Part shown: piece by piece, positions 38,400-50,700 of the stretch
Position numbering within the stretch: position 1 is the first letter of the stretch
How the letters are laid out: each line of letters begins with the position of its first letter
Origin: Ophioderma brevispina
Lineage: Eukaryota > Echinodermata > Ophiuroidea > Amphilepidida > Ophiodermatidae
Reading direction: 5' to 3'
Length of the DNA: 64,000 nucleotides
Assembly: GCA_023653785.1 (NCBI GenBank)
Contig: JAMKCH010035170.1
Span: forward strand, 124,001 to 188,000
Program-made: the position numbers and the translations under genes
The notes under the pieces: generated by a model
The model's database searches: none
What the model was told of the DNA's origin: nothing
Seen by the model: only the letters and a program-made list of their open reading frames with translations

Positions 38400-40195
38400 A
38401 TCAAATGCTACGAATATTGAACTATCAATGCTAATCTACTGCATATAGCTTGCATTTTTGTAGAAACATAAAATGTATACTGGAGACGTACGAAAATAAT
38501 TCTGCTGCAGAGTGCGTGAAAAATTCTATTACTGCAGATACTAACGCGTGTTTAATTGCTATCTATGTAGCTTAATCAACTTTCGATTACTCTTGATACC
38601 ATTAACTTGCTATATACTGTAGTACCACAATTGCTTTTACTGTAGATACCCTCGTCTGCCTATCAAAACTGTAGGTAACATCAACTATTTCATGTAGATA
38701 ACATCACTGCTATCTCTGTAGATAACATCAACGGCTACTTACGTAGATACCATTAACTATGATATCTACTGTAATTACCATCAACTTGGCTATCTACTGT
38801 AGATACACAACTAGATCTACGTTAGATACCAAAAGGAATCTACTGTAGATACCATTAATGACTAAATCTACTGTAAACACAATTTGTTATCTACTGTAGA
38901 TACCATTAATGGCTATCTACTGTAAAGATACCTCAACTGCTATCTAATGTAGATAACATCAACTTGACTCTACTGTAGTGCCATCAACTTGCTACCTACT
39001 GTAGATACCATCAACTTACTATCTACTGTATATAGCAGGAACGTGCTATTACTGTAATACCATCAACTTTGGTATTATGTAGATACATCAACTAACTATC
39101 TAATGTAGATAACATCAACTTGCTATCTACTGTAGATAGCATAACTACTATGCTACGTAGATAACTCAGACTTACACTCTACTGTAGATACCATGAACTT
39201 GCATCTACTGGAGATACCATAAACTTGTTATTTAATGTAGATACAGTCCTTATATCTACTGTAGATACCATCAACTTGCTATCTACTGTAGATCCTCCAC
39301 TTGTATTACCGTAGATAACTCAACTTATATATGTATATACATCGAACCTGCTATCGAATTCAACTGCTATCTACTGTAGATAACATCAACTTGCGATCTG
39401 CTGTAGATAACATCAACTTGCTATCTGCTGTAGAAACATCAACTTGCTATCTACTGTAGATAACATCAACTGCTATCTACTGTAGATAACATCAACTACT
39501 ATCTACTGTAGCATAAAACATTCAACGTGCTATTACGCCAAGATAAACAGCAACTGCGATCTACGGTAGATACCATCCACTTGCTATTACTGGAGATACA
39601 GCACACGTGCGATTACGGTAGATACCATCAAATTGCTATCTACTGTAGATACCATCAACTTGCTCTACTGTAGATACCATCAACTTGCTATCTACTGTAG
39701 AGAACTCAACTTGCTATCTACTGAGATACCATCAACTTGATATCTACTGCAGACAAGGATATCATGATCTCCTACAGATAGCACAAAGTTATCTTCTGTA
39801 GACAGATACCAAAAACGAGTTCTACTGAAGATAACATAAAAATGTGTCTATACAGATACATCAAAATTCTTATGTACTGTGGATGCATCAAAGGTTATAT
39901 ACGCCGATAGAACCATCTGCTTCAGAATTCAGATAGCGTCAAAATGATGTATAAATGCAGTTCATATGCCAAAATGCTTCTATATACCATCAAAAGGTTT
40001 ATCTACTATTGATAGTACCAAAATACTATTTATTGCAGATAAGCAGAAAAATGCTACAACAGAGGGCAGCAAAATGTTATCCACTGCTGCAGATAGCATA
40101 AACTGCGAGCTGCTGCAGATAGCTATCAAATGCATCTATGAATAGCATCAAGACTACTATTTACTGCAAATAGCATCAATCGAAGGCCAATAACG
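38400..40195. repeat. 27-bp minisatellite, second array, over 50 copies
   Basis: The consensus unit is about catcaacttgctatctac followed by tgtagatac (27 bp). The centre, gctatctactgtagatacc, is a near-palindrome. Unit length and the atctac-gtaga core match the 32.7-34.1 kb array, while the flanking half of the unit differs. Towards the right (from about 39760) the units become more irregular, using ctgcagatagcatcaaaatg variants. This irregular part belongs to the 2-kb tandem unit that follows. Confidence 0.9.
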
Positions 40196-41757
40196 CATCT
40201 TTTACGAAGTATAACATGTTGTAATATCAGAATCAGAAAAGTTGTTTTGTTTTATGTTTGTGGAAAAAAGACTGAAGTCGAGCCCAGTGCTATCAGAATG
40301 CCGTCAAATCAATTATTCAAATTGAGAGCACCGGGTAGAATATTTTGTCCGGCGTTACTCATAGTCGGTACTACAACGGTAAAAATAGAGCACCGATTCC
40401 AGTTGATCGTCACGCAAAACTAGTCTTCAGCTTATTCGTATCGTCTATGTAGCAAGGAGTAGCTCCCGCTGACTATATCTGCTTTCACCACCGGTGTGTG
40501 ACGTAGGGCATGAAGAAATTATGGATACAGGATTTTATCTGAATAAGTCTTGACTGCCAGCAAAATAACTGTGACGAATTTACTAAAGTGAAGCATTTTG
40601 GCATAAATTACAAGACGATACTTTAAATCTATATCATGACAGATCCGTACCCCTTTTGGAACATTTCCCCGACAATCTCAGGTGTAAAAAATCTCTTGCG
40701 GACGCTGCACTGAGAGCACCCGTCAGTTTCTAAACTACGTGTTGACTGATGAAGTGAGTTTCAATAATTTATTAAATATTCTGAAACAACTCCATCAAAT
40801 CCATCGCTGGAACATTGTGCAAAGTATGGGCAATCTTGTGCAGATTGCACACAGCGCTTGATACGCTTTCTTCCGTCTCTCTGATTCATTTTTAAAAAGC
40901 ATTGGAACGAGACCATCCCAGGGTTCATGAAAAATTTGCGGTTAAAGAGGACGCATTATACGCACTGGCGCAATTAACATCGGGCACGTGCGTATGAGCA
41001 CATTTGCGTTGGTATAAGTACAAATCGTATCCGATTGGACGTGGAAAGTTTACACAGACGAATCTTCTCTGAGATAAAAATTACTTGAATGTTCCTGTAG
41101 ATATATGGTTCAGATATTTGAAATGTAACATCTTCCCGTGCTACACCACCCCCCACCAGCGACTCTAATAGTTGAAAGAGAATGCCCCCGGATGCGATTG
41201 CAGTTTTAAAGGAGCGAACGCAACTTAATAGCTAAAGGTGAAATACTGCAGCTGAAAAAGCATGCCAATCGTCGTTTTTGAGAAAGGTGCTCCACAAGAA
41301 CATCATCACCTTCCATAACACGAAGTCTTTAAATAGAACACATTCAACTGCTCAAGTACGTTTCAATAATTCATCAACATTCTTAACGCATCAACCATAA
41401 TTTCAGGCGGTGGCGGCCAAGCCTCTTCACCGCTCTAGCAACTCAGCAAAAAATGTCAAAAGAAATTTACAACAATCGGAGTGCAAACCACAAACCAATT
41501 TGGGTGCTTGATGTGGGTCGGTCATGGGTGTTCTCATGACCCACATACGACCTCATCATCCTCGTTCGTTATTAATACAATACAAAACAAATCAAAAATA
41601 CCCTTCCAGTGGAGTTGATTCTTCATCTCCAACAATAGTTTTGGAATAAGAAAATATTCTTGACAACATCCAAAATTCAGAATTTTCGTCAAGATTTCAC
41701 TTATACGTGTTAAACCAATTGCAACGTCCTGAATTGGGATTTCTTGCCTCCCTCCCT
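39757..41757. repeat. 2-kb tandem unit, copy A
   Basis: It comprises degenerate minisatellite (39757-40180), a fragment related to the 19.4-kb foldback element (40330-40500) and about 1.2 kb of otherwise unknown sequence, ending aattgggatttcttgcctcc. The same order recurs in copy B at an offset of 1995-2016 bp. No frame is conserved between the copies. Confidence 0.85.
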
Positions 41758-43757
41758 CCTACAGATAGCATCAAAACGTTATCCCTTCGTCTACAGGTAC
41801 AAAACGAGTTCTACTGCAGATACATAAAAATGCTGTCTACTACAGATCCATCAAAATTCTATTGACTGGGGATCCATTCAAATGTTATCCGGTGCCCGCA
41901 GATAGAACCATCTGCTTCAGAATTCAATAGCGTCAAAAATGAATGTACATAATGCCGGTAATACCACAAAGGCTTTCTATATACCATCAAATGTTTATCT
42001 ACTATTGATAGTAACCAAATCCTATTATTGCGATAGCAGTAAAATGTAACAACCGAGAGCACAAAATGTTATCCACTGCTGCAGATCCATCAAAATGCTA
42101 TCTGCTTGCAGATAGGCATCAAATGCTATCTACTACTCTGCAGATGCGATCAAGATCCTATTTACCTGCAAATAGCATCAATCGAGGCCAATCACGTCTT
42201 TTTACGAATATACAAGTCTTAATAGCATAATCAGAAAAGTTGGGAAAAAAGACTGAAGTCTTTACTCCCAGTGTCATCAAATGGGCGGTCAAACACCATT
42301 ATTCAAATTGAGAGCATCCGGTGTAGAAGTAATTTATAGTCCGGCGTACTCATAGTCCGGCTACTACAACGGTAAAGAATAAGCACTCGTTCAGTTGACT
42401 CCTCACGCAACATTAGTTTTCTAAGCTTTATTCCGTTATCGTCTATGTAAGCCCGGACTGTAGCTCCCGCTGGACTATATCTGCTTTCACACCGGTGAAG
42501 TATGGTCATGAAGAAATTTATGGATAAAAGGATTTTATATCTGATATAAGTTCCTTGACTGCCAGCCATAAGATGTGACGAATTCTACTAAACGTGCAGC
42601 ATTTTGCATAAATTACAAGACGACTACTTTAAATCTCTATTCATGACAGATCCGTACCCCTTTTGAGAACATTTCCCCGACAATCTCAGGTGTAAAAACG
42701 TCTCTTGCGGACGCTGCACTGAGAGCACCCGTCAGTTTCTTAACACCGTGTTACCTGATGAAGTGAGTTTCAATAATTTATTAAATATTCTGAAACAACT
42801 CCATCTCAAATCCATTCGCTGGAACATTGCTGCCAAAGTCACTGGGCCCAATCTTGCATGATTGCACACAGCGCTCGATATCGCTTTCTTCCGCTCTATG
42901 CTCATTTTTAAAAGCATTGGAAACGAGACCATCCCAGGGTTCATGAAAATTTGCGGTTAAAGAGACGCATTATACGCACTGGCGCAATTAACATCGGGCA
43001 CGTGCGTATGAGCACAATTTGCGTCTGGTATAAGTACAAATCGTATCCGATTGGACGTGGAAAGTTTACACAGACGAATCTTCTATGAGAAAAGATTACT
43101 TGACATGTTCCTGTAGATATATTGTGGAATTATTTGAAATGACATATTTCACAGCGCTTAATAACTGAAAAAAAAAACGCACCCGGATGCGATTGCAGTT
43201 TTAAAGGAGCGAACGCAACTTAATATGCTTAAAAGTGAATACTGCAGCTGAAAAGCATGCCAATCGTCGTTTTTGAGAAAGGTTGCTCACAAGAACATCA
43301 ATCACTTCCATAACACGAATATCTTTAAATAGAACACATTGTCACCTGCTCAAGTACGTTTCAATAATTCATCAAACATTCTTAAAGCATCAACCATAAT
43401 TTCAGGCGGTGGCGGCCAAGCCTCATTCATTATAGCAACTCAGCAAAAATGTCAAAAGAAATTACAACAATACGGAGTGCAAACCACAAACCAATTTGGG
43501 TGCTTTGATGTGGGTCGGTCATGGGTGTTCTCATGACCCACATACGACCTCATCCTCGTTCGTTATTAATACAAAACAAATCAAAAATAACCCTTCCAGT
43601 GGAGTTGATTCTTCATCTCCAACGGTTTTGGAATAAGAAAATATTCCTTGACAACATATACAAAATTCAGAATTTTTCGTCAAGATTTCACTTTTACGTG
43701 TTAAACCAATGGCAACGTCTGAAATTGGGATTTCTTGGCCTCCCTCCCCTGCATAAT
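41758..43757. repeat. 2-kb tandem unit, copy B
   Basis: This is a direct repeat of copy A: gaaccatctgcttcagaatt at 41905 corresponds to 39910, and caggcggtggcggccaagcc at 43403 corresponds to 41404. The two differ mainly by 1-3 bp insertions and deletions. Frames in the copies (for example 42732-42944 minus) are broken in the other copy, which argues against coding. Confidence 0.85.
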
Positions 43758-44437
43758 TTGTTTCCATAATTTTCAAGCTAAATGTGCATGTCTTTTCCCC
43801 GGAATGTTTTCAAATAATTATAATAAAAACGAATGATTTCAGCACCGTTGAAAATTATGTTCACGTAATTTTTGCTCAAAAAAACCCATAAGCATGGTGA
43901 GGGTTTTTAAAAGAACACATGCTTCGCCTGAATACTCGTGATTTACGGTCGATGGGAATAAAGTGGACGATCCCTTGATCGACTTCCTATGATAGATCTT
44001 ATAATCCGGTCTCTTAGTCCTTTGCCAAGACGGTCTTCCAGCCCTTTTGCCGGGCTATTTCCGGGCACATCTCTCTCAATTAACGGCAACTTCTGAGTCT
44101 GGCGACCCTTGTATGTCCTACTTTTAACAGACGTTTCATGTCATGTGACAATGTTGTCGTTAAAAACGACGCCGACATGCCATTTACTAACTGCATAACG
44201 TGCGTCTGCATTAAATGAAAGTGTGATAACTTCACTAAATGTTGCTGTCTTTAGTTATTGAATATGCATTACTTACAGGCATAGGCTAATTGGTGTTAGT
44301 AAATAGATAACCGACTTACGAGAAGTGGGCTGTAAACTAGGTCGACTGCTTGTTCACGGATTCCCCCAATTTCTTCATGTAAATCTCTACAGATTTAACA
44401 GCAGTGCATACTTCTTGTTCAGTTCGAATTTTTATAG
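43758..44437. other. No gene recognised
   Basis: Unique-looking sequence with no motif. Confidence 0.4.
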
Positions 44438-44745
44438 TTAAAGGTACATTTCGTGATCCTAGCATCTAATTTTTGGTTTATTATTCACTAGATGTCCCCG
44501 AGAAAATGTTATTTCCAAAATTCCAGTTGATTCTGATGGTGCGTTTTGATGTTATATGCGCAAATGTTTGTAGCACACTGCATCATATGCCACTGTGCTA
44601 CGTTTACGGACAGAAAGTACAAAAATTACGAATTTCTATAAAAGCAGATCGAATTTTCATGTAAGATTAGGCACACATGCTATACTTATAGGCCAACTGT
44701 TAAGATGATATAAAAAAAAATCTCAACCCTTTTGAGGTATGACAT
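44438..44745 (+). mobile_element. TTAA-flanked MITE, family 1, right end lost
   Basis: It begins with TTAA (44438-44441) and aggtacatttcgtgatcc, and follows the 29.5-kb copy through tcactagatgtcc, tttacggacagaaagtac and gatgatataaaa. It stops before the terminal repeat, near 44745. Confidence 0.7.
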
Positions 44746-44768
44746 GTGTTAACTAGTACCTATACAGA

Positions 44769-44838
44769 ATGATTCAGAATCTGACATAATTACACTATAC
44801 CGGTGCGAAGGGTATAATGTAATTATGCCCAGAATCAT
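44769..44838. repeat. Hairpin of about 30-bp arms
   Basis: The left arm atgattcagaatctgacata, continuing attacactatacc, pairs with gggtataatgtaattatgcc and agaatcat. The loop is about 8 bases (ggtgcgaa). It lies exactly between two inverted copies of the TTAA family. Confidence 0.7.
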
Positions 44839-44928
44839 ACCGGGGGTTGAAAGAGTTAAGTGACGGTGGGATAATTTGACTAACTAGTGCGTGCGTTTGA
44901 CATAATCGGGTCTATTTACTATTTTTGC

Positions 44929-45265
44929 TTAAAGGGGTATTTCGTGATCCACAGCCTCGTCCCCCAGACTTACCTAAAAATGTTGAGATCATCTGAACCG
45001 TTAGCCTTAGTAATCCACGTGTGCTCAATCTTACGTGCAAATTCGGTCGCGTCTGTAAGAAATTCGCAATTTTGTATTTTCTGTCCGTAAACGGACAGAA
45101 ATTACACCACAGTAGCCTATGGGACAGTGAGAAACAAGCAGTTGCTCATAACACAAAACCACAAGATCGGGATCAGCTCAAATTTTGAGAATAAGCTTTT
45201 CTCAAGGATATCTAGTGATCAATGAATAAAACAGAAGGTGCTGAAATCACGAAATGCACCTTTAA
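44929..45265 (-). mobile_element. TTAA-flanked MITE, family 1, opposite orientation
   Basis: The ends are aggggtatttcgtgatcc and cgaaatgcacct, with TTAA at 44929-44932 and 45262-45265. It is inverted relative to the copies at 29.5 and 44.4 kb. It keeps the ctgtccgtaaacggacag hairpin and cacaagatcgggatcagctc. It is the best-preserved copy with both TTAA sites. Confidence 0.8.
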
Positions 45266-47236
45266 TGAATATGCAGTATACTTATAGGTATAGGCTTATC
45301 GATACAGACAACCGACATAAGAAGTGGACTGTAAAATAGGTTTGACTGCTTATTCACTGATTCCTCAACAGAGCAGTTTGGAAATGGTCGGTTTCAGTAG
45401 ACATGTTTGGGTATTTAAGTAGGTTGCATTGGCAAATTCCATATAGAAGTTAAGGTGTGCGTGATGATTACATAATTATGGGGGCAGGAGGTAACCGTTA
45501 GAGTAGGGTTAAGGTCGCGAGTATTCAGGGTTGCTTTGGGGTGTGATCTATCATGATCCACCATCAAAAATATTTATCTCACTATATAGTGTGTCAGTAC
45601 AGACTAATAGTCATTTTATAGGCAATGTCCCCGGAGCATTAAACCCTTAACCGTGCCCTGAAAACTAACTTAACCCAGGCCAATCCTCAACACGAATCTC
45701 TAGGAGAATTGTTAGTTGACAGAAGTTCCGTTATTCCTGCTAGTTTGGATATCGCAGTACGAATTTACTGCCAGAGCATAACAAACAGAATAAACCCTTC
45801 AATCCACAGCTAAGCACCTATGTCCCTGACGCATTCGTCTTTTTCCAACGCGTAGCTATATCTCACAGATTTGCTCGTGGTCTGTGGTGTTTAAGCATTC
45901 TCATGGTTAATGGGAACATCTTTATACTTCTGAATATCAATCGGCTTGGTACGATCGCAGGAGCAACAAGGGGGCGCCTCGTCATAATACCCTACCCCCA
46001 CTTTGTAAAACACACGTTAAAGATTCAGGGCGCTTCTTCAAGCCCCTTAGGTGTAGTTTCAAATGTTATATTGTGTATGGCCGCAAGACGGAACTGCTCT
46101 GAAGTTTCCAGGGCAGAATATTGCAAAGGGTCTCCTAAGGATCATCGTGGTGTTTGTCGGCCACATGTTTCTGTTTGATTTTCGGGCTTAAAAACAAAAC
46201 AAGAGACTTTATAGGATAGGAGGAATCTCATGGGGTAGACGGGGATCACGTCTTAAAGTGCTCCTGCGTAACATGTTTGACGTACGTGAAGATTCAACAG
46301 TCAAATCAAACAAAGTTGTTTTTTTTTTTCGAAGAATTGAGTTGCAAGTGTTCCAATAAAATGTTACCCTATAATGTTTATTCCGGAAGCAGATTTGCGG
46401 AACGATAGTAGGGAATTGTATATGGATGTTTTAAGAGCTTGCTGGAGTAAAAAGTGCGTGCTCGCGGCCAATTTTACGCGTCTCAACAACTAGGGCGACC
46501 ATTGTTTCAGGCTGTGATTATATCAATTTGATTTTTATACTATGCAGTTTTTGCAGGAAAATTTGCATCAAAACCAAATAAAACTCGTTGGTAAAGTATA
46601 TGACTCTTTCAAAACAAAAATTTCCTTTTGACTTATATGCAGAGGAAACACAATGTTGATTCAACTGCTGCATGCAGCCGATGGCGAGTTTCACGCGGAT
46701 TTTATCTTCTCTTATAATCTCTTAACCAGGAGTGCATGGTTTTGGGGGTTTGTATAATAATTATTGAATTGGGTGTTTGCTATTAGAGTTTAGTCGCGTG
46801 CGCATGGCTTACAGAAGCGCAGTGCTCTGTAGCAATCGAGCAGTATGTTCAAGGGTATTATGTTTGATAGAGATTATTTTGCAGGGGAAAGTTTCTGGAG
46901 TTTTTGTGTACATTCAATACAAAAACAAATTAAAAGACCACAGCTGCAATTCATCACCTGAAATCTGGAGTTGTATAAAAACCAAACGTTGAGGGTTTGT
47001 CAAATCGGAACCAATATGTTATTGCAAGCAAGGTTAAATGTTTCAAATCATGCGTGACATGGGACACTGCTACTATTACTGTTTCATGGTATCACTAAGG
47101 CGCATTATTTTGCATTGATTTGAAATTTTGAAAATGTGAAAAAAAAATTTAAGATAATAGCTTACCACGATGCTGGTAAGAAGTTCATGAAAAGACCACA
47201 CTATGACTGAAAACTGCATTGAAAATCATATATTTA
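45266..47236. other. 2 kb without recognised features
   Basis: A 91-codon frame at 45903-46178 (plus) has no known motif. A T-run lies near 46318-46329. Confidence 0.4.
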
Positions 47237-47445
47237 TTAATCGTTCCCTGGAGAGGCAGGCGCACGATAGGGTTGAAAAAAAACCCCATGTGCGCTGGCG
47301 GAGATTCGAAACCGCGACCTTCGTATTACATGCACGACGCTCTACCGACTGAGCTATCACGCAGGTCGGTATTTACGGTTTGTTCGGAAGAGCATTAGAG
47401 ATATCTATAGGGTTTTAGGTTCGAAAGGTGTCTTTACTACGACTT
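47237..47445 (-). repeat. tRNA-Thr-derived SINE, best-preserved copy
   Basis: On the minus strand (47363 to 47291) a near-cloverleaf can be drawn. The A-box tagctcagtcggtagagc is followed by an anticodon stem tcgtg/tacga around loop catgtaa, which puts TGT (Thr) at the anticodon. Next come the variable loop aggtc and a T-arm gcggtttcgaatctccgc. The acceptor stem pairs at only 5 of 7 positions, position 33 is A instead of T, and the T-loop has an extra base. It is therefore read as a SINE and not a tRNA gene. The tail gcgcacatggggtttt and the flanking gttcgaaagg match the other copies. Confidence 0.75.
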
Positions 47446-49255
47446 CAAATGCATTGAAAACTAGTTCTTTACTTACTACTAATACAGTATAGTCTCACAT
47501 CTGATCGATTACGCTGTGTGACAACGAGATGACAGAATGCTTGCTGCTTTTGCCCGTATTGTAGTTATAAACGTAAACTAGATTGAATAGTGTGGGTCAG
47601 TGTCACGGGGTACCCGGGAAGTGGCAGGTTATACGGTATCCAGTTTGCTCAATTCGGGGGCGACCGATATATATAAATCCGACTTATGTTAAATCAAGGT
47701 CTGTTTAACATTTGGCCTTCTGCCCAGAGTGCGTAGTATTTTTCCAAAAGACACGGTTTAATTATGTCAAACAGTACAAAATACCTTTTCATATGATTCC
47801 AAAAACCGACGTACTATGACGATAATCGGGTGTTTTTCAAATGCTGAGGGATACGACGTCATTTTTACCTGAATGGGTCCCCCGAAGCAAAAAAATAAAC
47901 AATCAATGCGTGACGTCATCAAATCTTTATTTTTTCAAAAAGGACTGTTTTCCCATAATAAAATTCTTTTTAAGATTTAAACATCTGTATATTTGTGTAA
48001 TAATTATAGTCAATTGTCCCCGCATGAATGTGAAGAAAGATGTTGGGCCAGAGTTACAAACTGGAAAACAAAGTCACCCGGCTAAATACCCTTACAGTGG
48101 ACTGTAATGAGCAGGACGGATCCCCGGTTTAGTTACGCAGGGCTTTACAGCCACTTGCGCGCGGCTGCCGGGGGTATGCGTCTAGTACTGAAGTGATTTT
48201 CGCCAAAATTAGGTTTGGTGACATTGTAGTAAAGTCTTCTTGGCACAGATATATTTGTATGGAAAATTTCAGCGAAGGGACACATGAGATGTATTGGTCT
48301 AGTAGGTCATAAATTGAGAATCCTATTCTCAAAGTAGGTTTGAAAATGTGGCTGAATCAGAATTTTTGCGTCAACTTCTGAGCCCGAAATGTACAGAACA
48401 TTTGTAAAAATAAGGGGTAAATTAGTCAGGGGTTTTAAATTTGAACTCAAGTTACAATTTGTGTTTTTTTAAATGTTGAATCAATGTATTGATTTCATTA
48501 TAAGGATTAAAAGAAGTATAGTGTCTAGGTTTCCAACCTTTAGTTCCAGGGCTACAGCCTTGATTAAGGTCAAAGGTCATCATGCATGGGCTAAAAAGTA
48601 CACAATTCTCTGGTTAACAAGAATATAATAAAAAATTTGTGTTTAAATTATTGCATTGGTACTGCAGTACTGAAACAGAACTACATCTTATTATTTTGGT
48701 GACAGCTCTGTATGCAATTGTGAGGCAAAAGTTATGGTGACCCCTATAGACCGCGTAGATCCTTGTTACATTGTTCCCATGCAACATGGAACCAAACCAT
48801 TGTGTAAATTTAAGCGGAAGACGAACAATTTGACACCAGTTTCAACAAAATCAGAGCATGTTGGACATAGACCGTGTACAGACGGCTTTCAGACTCTCAG
48901 TGGATGAGTAAAATTACGAATCGACAGGTTTTTTGAGGGATTTGTTGCGGACATTGAGTCTACATTGTGAACAATGCTCCAAGTCAGTTTCAATCAACTT
49001 TTTCGTTTAGCAATAGGCACATGGATCTACATCAGTTGTGTCAGATTCAAGATTAATTTTACTTGAGTGATGGAATATAATTTCTTTTAGGAATCCTTTT
49101 ATGTGTTGGAGGGAAAACAGAGGAGCATACAATCGTCGATTATTATATTACAAATAAGAAGTAAGAATTAGGATGTTGAAAAAGATTAGAGTTAGAATCA
49201 ATCTTACGTATACAAATAACAGTTGTCAACAATTCAATAGTACAACACAGTTATA
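47446..49255. other. No gene recognised
   Basis: Apart from the direct repeat at 48567-48579, no motif or repeat was recognised. Confidence 0.4.
48567..48579 (+). promoter_or_regulatory. Perfect DR1 sequence (nuclear-receptor-type site)
   Basis: aggtcaaaggtca is two exact AGGTCA half-sites spaced by one base, the consensus bound by RXR, HNF4 and COUP-TF type receptors in animals. No promoter or gene is visible nearby, so function is unproven. Confidence 0.3.
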
Positions 49256-49259
49256 AAAC

Positions 49260-50040
49260 ATGGAAAAAACGCAATCTATCGGTTCTTCTTATCGTGTCCA
49301 AAAACACAGTTTCTCAAATATGATTTCTAGCCAGTGATTGGTACAAACGTTCTGGCTGCTTACAATGATCCACAAGGTCTTTGTCTGTGCACTGGGCAGA
49401 AACCAGAACAAAGAAGAGTGTACCATTGCTGTGGTGCTGTTCCACAACACAACCACAGGTAGTATCCAGATCTGCTTCCAAAGGTAGCCCACTTACCACT
49501 GCAAGGAAACCTTAGAATCGGTCAAATCTGGTTCTCAACTGTGGAGCATCGCCATTCAGCCCATGAGGAGTAAGGCTCCAGGGGAAGATGCTCACCAGGC
49601 CCAACACCAATAGATGATACTTGGTTGGTAGAAATCTTTCTTTCACAAAGCGACTCTCTTAATCCTCCTTAGACACTGTTTCAAGAGGTTGGATTTGCTT
49701 AAGAAACTATCTCGGATTAAGGCGGTTGGCAGCAGGTCTCTGCCGGACATAGGTGCTTCACATTAGATAATTGGCAGAGGCTACGCTCTTTGCATGCTAG
49801 CGACACTAGACGGATGGTCTGGTGGGCAATTCCGCCTAGGATTGTATTATAGTTCTCGTTGAGTTGGTAGAAGACATTCCTGTGATAAGCCGGCGGAGGC
49901 ATTTAACGCTGAACAAGCTTCTTGGAATGGGTTGATCTTTCCATTACAGGGCCAAGCATTACTCGCCCCATGAGTAGCACAGGGCAAATTACAGGCGATC
50001 TTAGGGTATGTGGGCGAGCAACCAATCTTGTGCAAGTCAT
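49260..50040 (-). pseudogene. Possible decayed coding region, unrecognised
   Basis: On the minus strand three adjacent open segments (49847-50035, 49717-49902 and 49314-49640 with one stop near 49515) have protein-like composition, with spaced cysteines. One segment begins with a hydrophobic stretch after a basic residue pair (around 49600-49630). The segments are in different frames and are interrupted by stops. I do not recognise the family. It could be a decayed exon, part of an unknown mobile element, or chance. Confidence 0.25.
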
Positions 50041-50309
50041 GAGTCTGTCACGAGGTTATTGCGTGAACATACCTTGCTCTTCGTCTTTCTTGATTGTGGG
50101 TCTTAAACTATGTTATAAGAGCGTGCGGTCCAAGGTAACCCCTAGGAGACAGGTTATCATACAGACATAAGAAGAGTATGTGAAGGAATTGTTGCGTAAC
50201 AATTGTTATTAAAATGCCAATTGTTTAAGGGGGAGAATAGCGTCCCCGTAAGACGGTGCAACCGCTCGCGTTCGGATTACCCGCATGTACACTACTTGGA
50301 CTATTATCC

Positions 50310-50700
50310 TTAAAGCACTATCAGCGATTTGTTTTTTTTTCAAGAATGTAAACAAACAGGCGCCCCTATTTTCATCAAAGTGCATTTTTTGCCTGTTGTG
50401 TTGCGAAAATTGTGTAGTAAGTAAAGACACCTGTAAGTGGCTAAGCGTAACGCGCCATATTTTGTCAAGAAAGAACAATGATGATTTTTATGCTTTGTTT
50501 ATAATTAAAAGTCGGGGATACGACTTTTTTTAGGCGCCAAACCAGTCGTAAATGGCATCTCGGACCGCTTTAAAATGCTTAGTGTCTGTTTTTCACAATG
50601 AACAGTAATACAGGTTGTTGGATAGACATAACACAGCAATTTAGAGACAAAATGGTTCGGCATTTTGATTTTGGGAAAAAAATGACTGATAGTGCTTTAA
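50310..50700. mobile_element. TTAA-flanked MITE, family 3, copy A
   Basis: The ends agcactatcagcgatttg and ctgatagtgct are inverted repeats, with TTAA at 50310-50313 and 50697-50700. An inner hairpin, aaagtcggggatacgacttt, lies near 50508. The next element abuts it directly, sharing the TTAA. Confidence 0.8.

Noticed and set aside
32685..40195. CRISPR array
   Set aside because: The 27-bp palindromic units follow one another without unique spacers and no cas gene is near. These are minisatellites in an animal-type genome.
42303..42944. Coding frames in the 2-kb tandem unit
   Set aside because: The matching frames in the other copy are disrupted by indels, so nothing is conserved at protein level.
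47291..47363. Functional tRNA-Thr gene
   Set aside because: The acceptor stem is incomplete, position 33 is A, the T-loop has an extra base, and the locus has the same flanks as dispersed copies, so it is a SINE.
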